Shown here one piece after another: positions 62,381 to 64,000 of a stretch of DNA of 64,000 nucleotides. The translations under genes and the position numbers were made by a program. The stretch lies in NCBI GenBank assembly GCA_012744475.1, contig JAAYBV010000031.1, forward strand, positions 62,001-126,000, written 5' to 3'. The notes under the pieces were generated by a model. That model saw only the letters and a program-made list of their open reading frames with translations. It did no database searches and was not told where the DNA came from. Source of the DNA: Phycisphaerae bacterium. Lineage in GTDB: Bacteria > Planctomycetota > Phycisphaerae > Sedimentisphaerales > Anaerobacaceae. Positions within the stretch are counted from its first letter, which is position 1. Every line of letters starts with the position of its first letter.

Positions 62381-63203
62381 GCGAAGGGAATGGTCGGACG
62401 CCGAACTGCTGGTCACATTTCGATTGTATTGTCGAACGGCCTTCGGACGGCTACACCAGCACAATCCTGAAATCATCCGACTTGCTGAACTCATTGGTCG
62501 AACCTCCTCCGCCGTGGCGATGAAAGCCTGCAATTTCGCCAGTCTCGATCCGCAGCAGCAGGTTCGCGGGATCAAGGCACTTGGCAATGTCAGTCGGGCC
62601 GACCGGGAATTGTGGGAAGCCTTCCGCAACGATTCAGAAGCTGTCGCGCAAGAAGCCGAAGCAGCTTACGCCACCCTGATCGGAAAGGACGTCGAAGACC
62701 ACATCCCGGAGCTTGGCTGCACGGAGATGGATGCCGCCCGAACACTTTCGGCAGCGAAACGCAAGGTTGTCGACGAGTTCAAGATGCCCGATGGAACAAC
62801 GGAACGGGATGCTGTAGTAAAAACACGGCGTGTTCAGTCTTTCTTTCGCGCGACTGTTTTGGCTTCATATGATGGGCGTTGCGCCCTGACAGGTCTGGCG
62901 ATTCCCGAACTACTCAACGCCAGTCATATCATCCCGTGGAGCGTGGATGAGAAGCGCCGCGCCGACCCGTGTAATGGCATTTGTCTCAACGCCTTCCACG
63001 ACCGTGTCTTCGACCGTGGACTGATTTCGTTCGATGAGAACCTTTGTGTGATCGTCTCGCCAATCGTCGGAGAGTTGGGAGAATGCGATATCCATCGCCA
63101 GCAGCTTCTCGGCATTTCGGGTCGGCTCTTGCGCGTCCCGGAACGCTTTCAGCCGGACACAGCAGCGTTGGATTACCACAGGAAGAATGTCTTCAGACGA
63201 TGA
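62370..63203 (+). CDS. HNH restriction-type endonuclease
   Basis: A 277-residue protein. The N-terminal part starts REWSDAELLVTFRLYCRTAF and AELIGRTSSAVAMKACNFAS, a helical DNA-binding-like domain. The C-terminal part is an HNH nuclease of the HNH_2 type: YDGRCALTGLAIPELLNASH, IIPWSVDEKRRADPCNGICL and NAFHDRVFDRGLISFDENL, with all expected His and Asn residues. ATG 62370 has AAAGGGA upstream. It directly follows a C5-methyltransferase stub and precedes a D12 adenine methyltransferase, which fits a restriction-modification locus. A restriction function is inferred from this context. Confidence 0.85.
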   Translation: MPAERREWSDAELLVTFRLYCRTAFGRLHQHNPEIIRLAELIGRTSSAVAMKACNFASLDPQQQVRGIKALGNVSRADRELWEAFRNDSEAVAQEAEAAYATLIGKDVEDHIPELGCTEMDAARTLSAAKRKVVDEFKMPDGTTERDAVVKTRRVQSFFRATVLASYDGRCALTGLAIPELLNASHIIPWSVDEKRRADPCNGICLNAFHDRVFDRGLISFDENLCVIVSPIVGELGECDIHRQQLLGISGRLLRVPERFQPDTAALDYHRKNVFRR

Positions 63204-63648
63204 ATCCTTCGCCCCAAAGCCTTCGTCGACCGATTCCTGTAAACCATCCCCCCCGCCGGGCTGCGGTGCCACGAGCCCCGAGATTCGAGATACGAGACAC
63301 CCGGCCTTTGCCCCCCGCCGGACCGCGCCATTCCCGCCTCTACGCTTCTGCCCATCTACGCTCCGACCCAGCGCCCCCGCCTCTGCGGTTCTACCCTCGC
63401 CCTGAACCGGACACCTTTGACTCCTCCCGAAATCGGGCGTCTGGCACGTCCGAGAATTGCCTGCCTTTGCCTGTCCAGCGGTCCGGTCAGGTTGAAGGAC
63501 TTTGTTGAAAAAGTGAGGTCTTTCAGTACTTTCGCTTATAGCATCCGCCACCCCGGCCGATAAGTAGTGATGAGAGGGCATGTTCCCAAGCAGAATCCCG
63601 ACATGGGAGCGATAAGCTTGCCCTCGTCTCATTCGGCGGACACAAACC
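63204..63648. other. Intergenic region before the adenine methyltransferase
   Basis: About 445 bp. It contains the right-flank repeat 63279-63300 and an AT-richer patch around 63500-63545 (TTGTTGAAAAAGTG ... TTATAGC) that may hold the methyltransferase promoter. No gene was recognised. Confidence 0.45.
63279..63300 (+). repeat. GAGATAC-rich repeat, right flank
   Basis: Reads CGAGATTCGAGATACGAG and ends ACAC on the plus strand, the opposite orientation to the left-flank copy at 61968-61996. Confidence 0.55.
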
Positions 63649-64000
63649 ATGACGCGGAGTTGCACAACAAGCCAGCAAGAGACGAGCCATTGGACAAAGG
63701 TGCCAATCCGCTACCCCGGTGGCAAACAACGCTTCCTTGCCCAGATTGTCACTCACCTGCCTCGCGTAGGTGAGATCACCGGGCGATTCGTCGAGCCCTT
63801 TTTGGGGGGCGGTGCGGTGTTCTTCGCGCTCCAACCCAAACCGTCTTTGCTCAATGACAAGAACGCGGAACTCATCGACCTGTATCGCGGTATCCGCCAC
63901 AACCCTCAGGAAGTATGGCGTCTCTTCAGCGAATACCCATCTGGCAAGCGCGCCTACTACGAGATACGCAAACAGATGCCGCGTTCGTGGGGCGTGGTTG
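63649..64000 (+). CDS. D12-class N6-adenine DNA methyltransferase, N-terminal part
   Basis: The first 117 codons of a Dam-like (MethyltransfD12) enzyme; the gene runs off the right edge. Seen: IRYPGGKQRFLAQIVTHLP at about 20-38, the SAM-binding motif GRFVEPFLGGGAVFFALQP, and LLNDKNAELIDLYRGIRHNP, typical motif-X, -I and -II features. The catalytic DPPY motif would lie beyond the edge. ATG 63649 is the only ATG in the open frame; an in-frame GTG at codon 18 is possible. It probably protects DNA from the HNH nuclease upstream, which would make a type II restriction-modification system; that pairing is inferred. Confidence 0.88.
   Translation, partial: MTRSCTTSQQETSHWTKVPIRYPGGKQRFLAQIVTHLPRVGEITGRFVEPFLGGGAVFFALQPKPSLLNDKNAELIDLYRGIRHNPQEVWRLFSEYPSGKRAYYEIRKQMPRSWGVV

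Overview
The window is GC-rich, densely coding DNA that looks like a chromosomal segment of a Planctomycetota bacterium, most likely of the class Phycisphaerae. This is inferred from protein style only: dockerin-type EF-hand repeats on secreted enzymes, very large parallel beta-helix proteins, a secretin with a TPR-rich N-terminus and a Met/Gly-rich linker, LamG/discoidin proteins, and short hairpin repeats between genes. No rRNA or tRNA gene, CRISPR array or intact transposon was recognised.

Layout. 1-8.4 kb: the N-terminal third of pyruvate:ferredoxin oxidoreductase, a membrane acyltransferase-like protein, a NYN ribonuclease-like protein, a HEPN/MNT toxin-antitoxin pair, dihydroorotase (pyrC), and a two-gene unit of a membrane-anchored Hsp70-like ATPase with its membrane partner. 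8.5-15.7 kb: a secreted metallophosphoesterase and a subtilase-like protein (both with dockerin repeats), pyrR-pyrB, a PQQ-type beta-propeller, a vapC remnant and a DUF3795 protein. 16-18.8 kb: aroA followed by a chorismate-synthase homologue in which both catalytic histidine positions are changed.

19-37.8 kb: one transcription unit with a secretin followed by a 4,965-residue surface protein. That protein has a degenerate subtilase domain, five beta-helix modules, a von Willebrand A domain placed inside the end segment of module 4, a dockerin-like segment and three FN3-like domains. This is the most unusual locus here. 38-47.7 kb: tsaB, an RRM RNA-binding protein, a LamG/discoidin protein, a secreted unknown, two overlapping amidohydrolases and a redoxin with only one active-site cysteine.

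48.5-56.4 kb: a PaaK-like adenylating enzyme, a TlpA lipoprotein, a second DUF3795 protein, tandem metallo-beta-lactamase-fold paralogues with altered metal motifs and two membrane proteins of unknown function. 56.6-60.8 kb: an ECF sigma factor, a putative anti-sigma factor and a secreted protein in one unit, followed by a secreted protein with an internal duplication. 61-64 kb: mobile or defence-type DNA with an HNH/AP2 homing-type endonuclease, a 32-codon stub of a C5-cytosine methyltransferase, an HNH restriction-type nuclease and the start of a D12-class adenine methyltransferase.

Pyrimidine synthesis (pyrC; pyrR-pyrB) and the end of the shikimate pathway (aroA, aroC-like) are the recognisable biosynthetic blocks. 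Most other genes encode secreted or envelope proteins.
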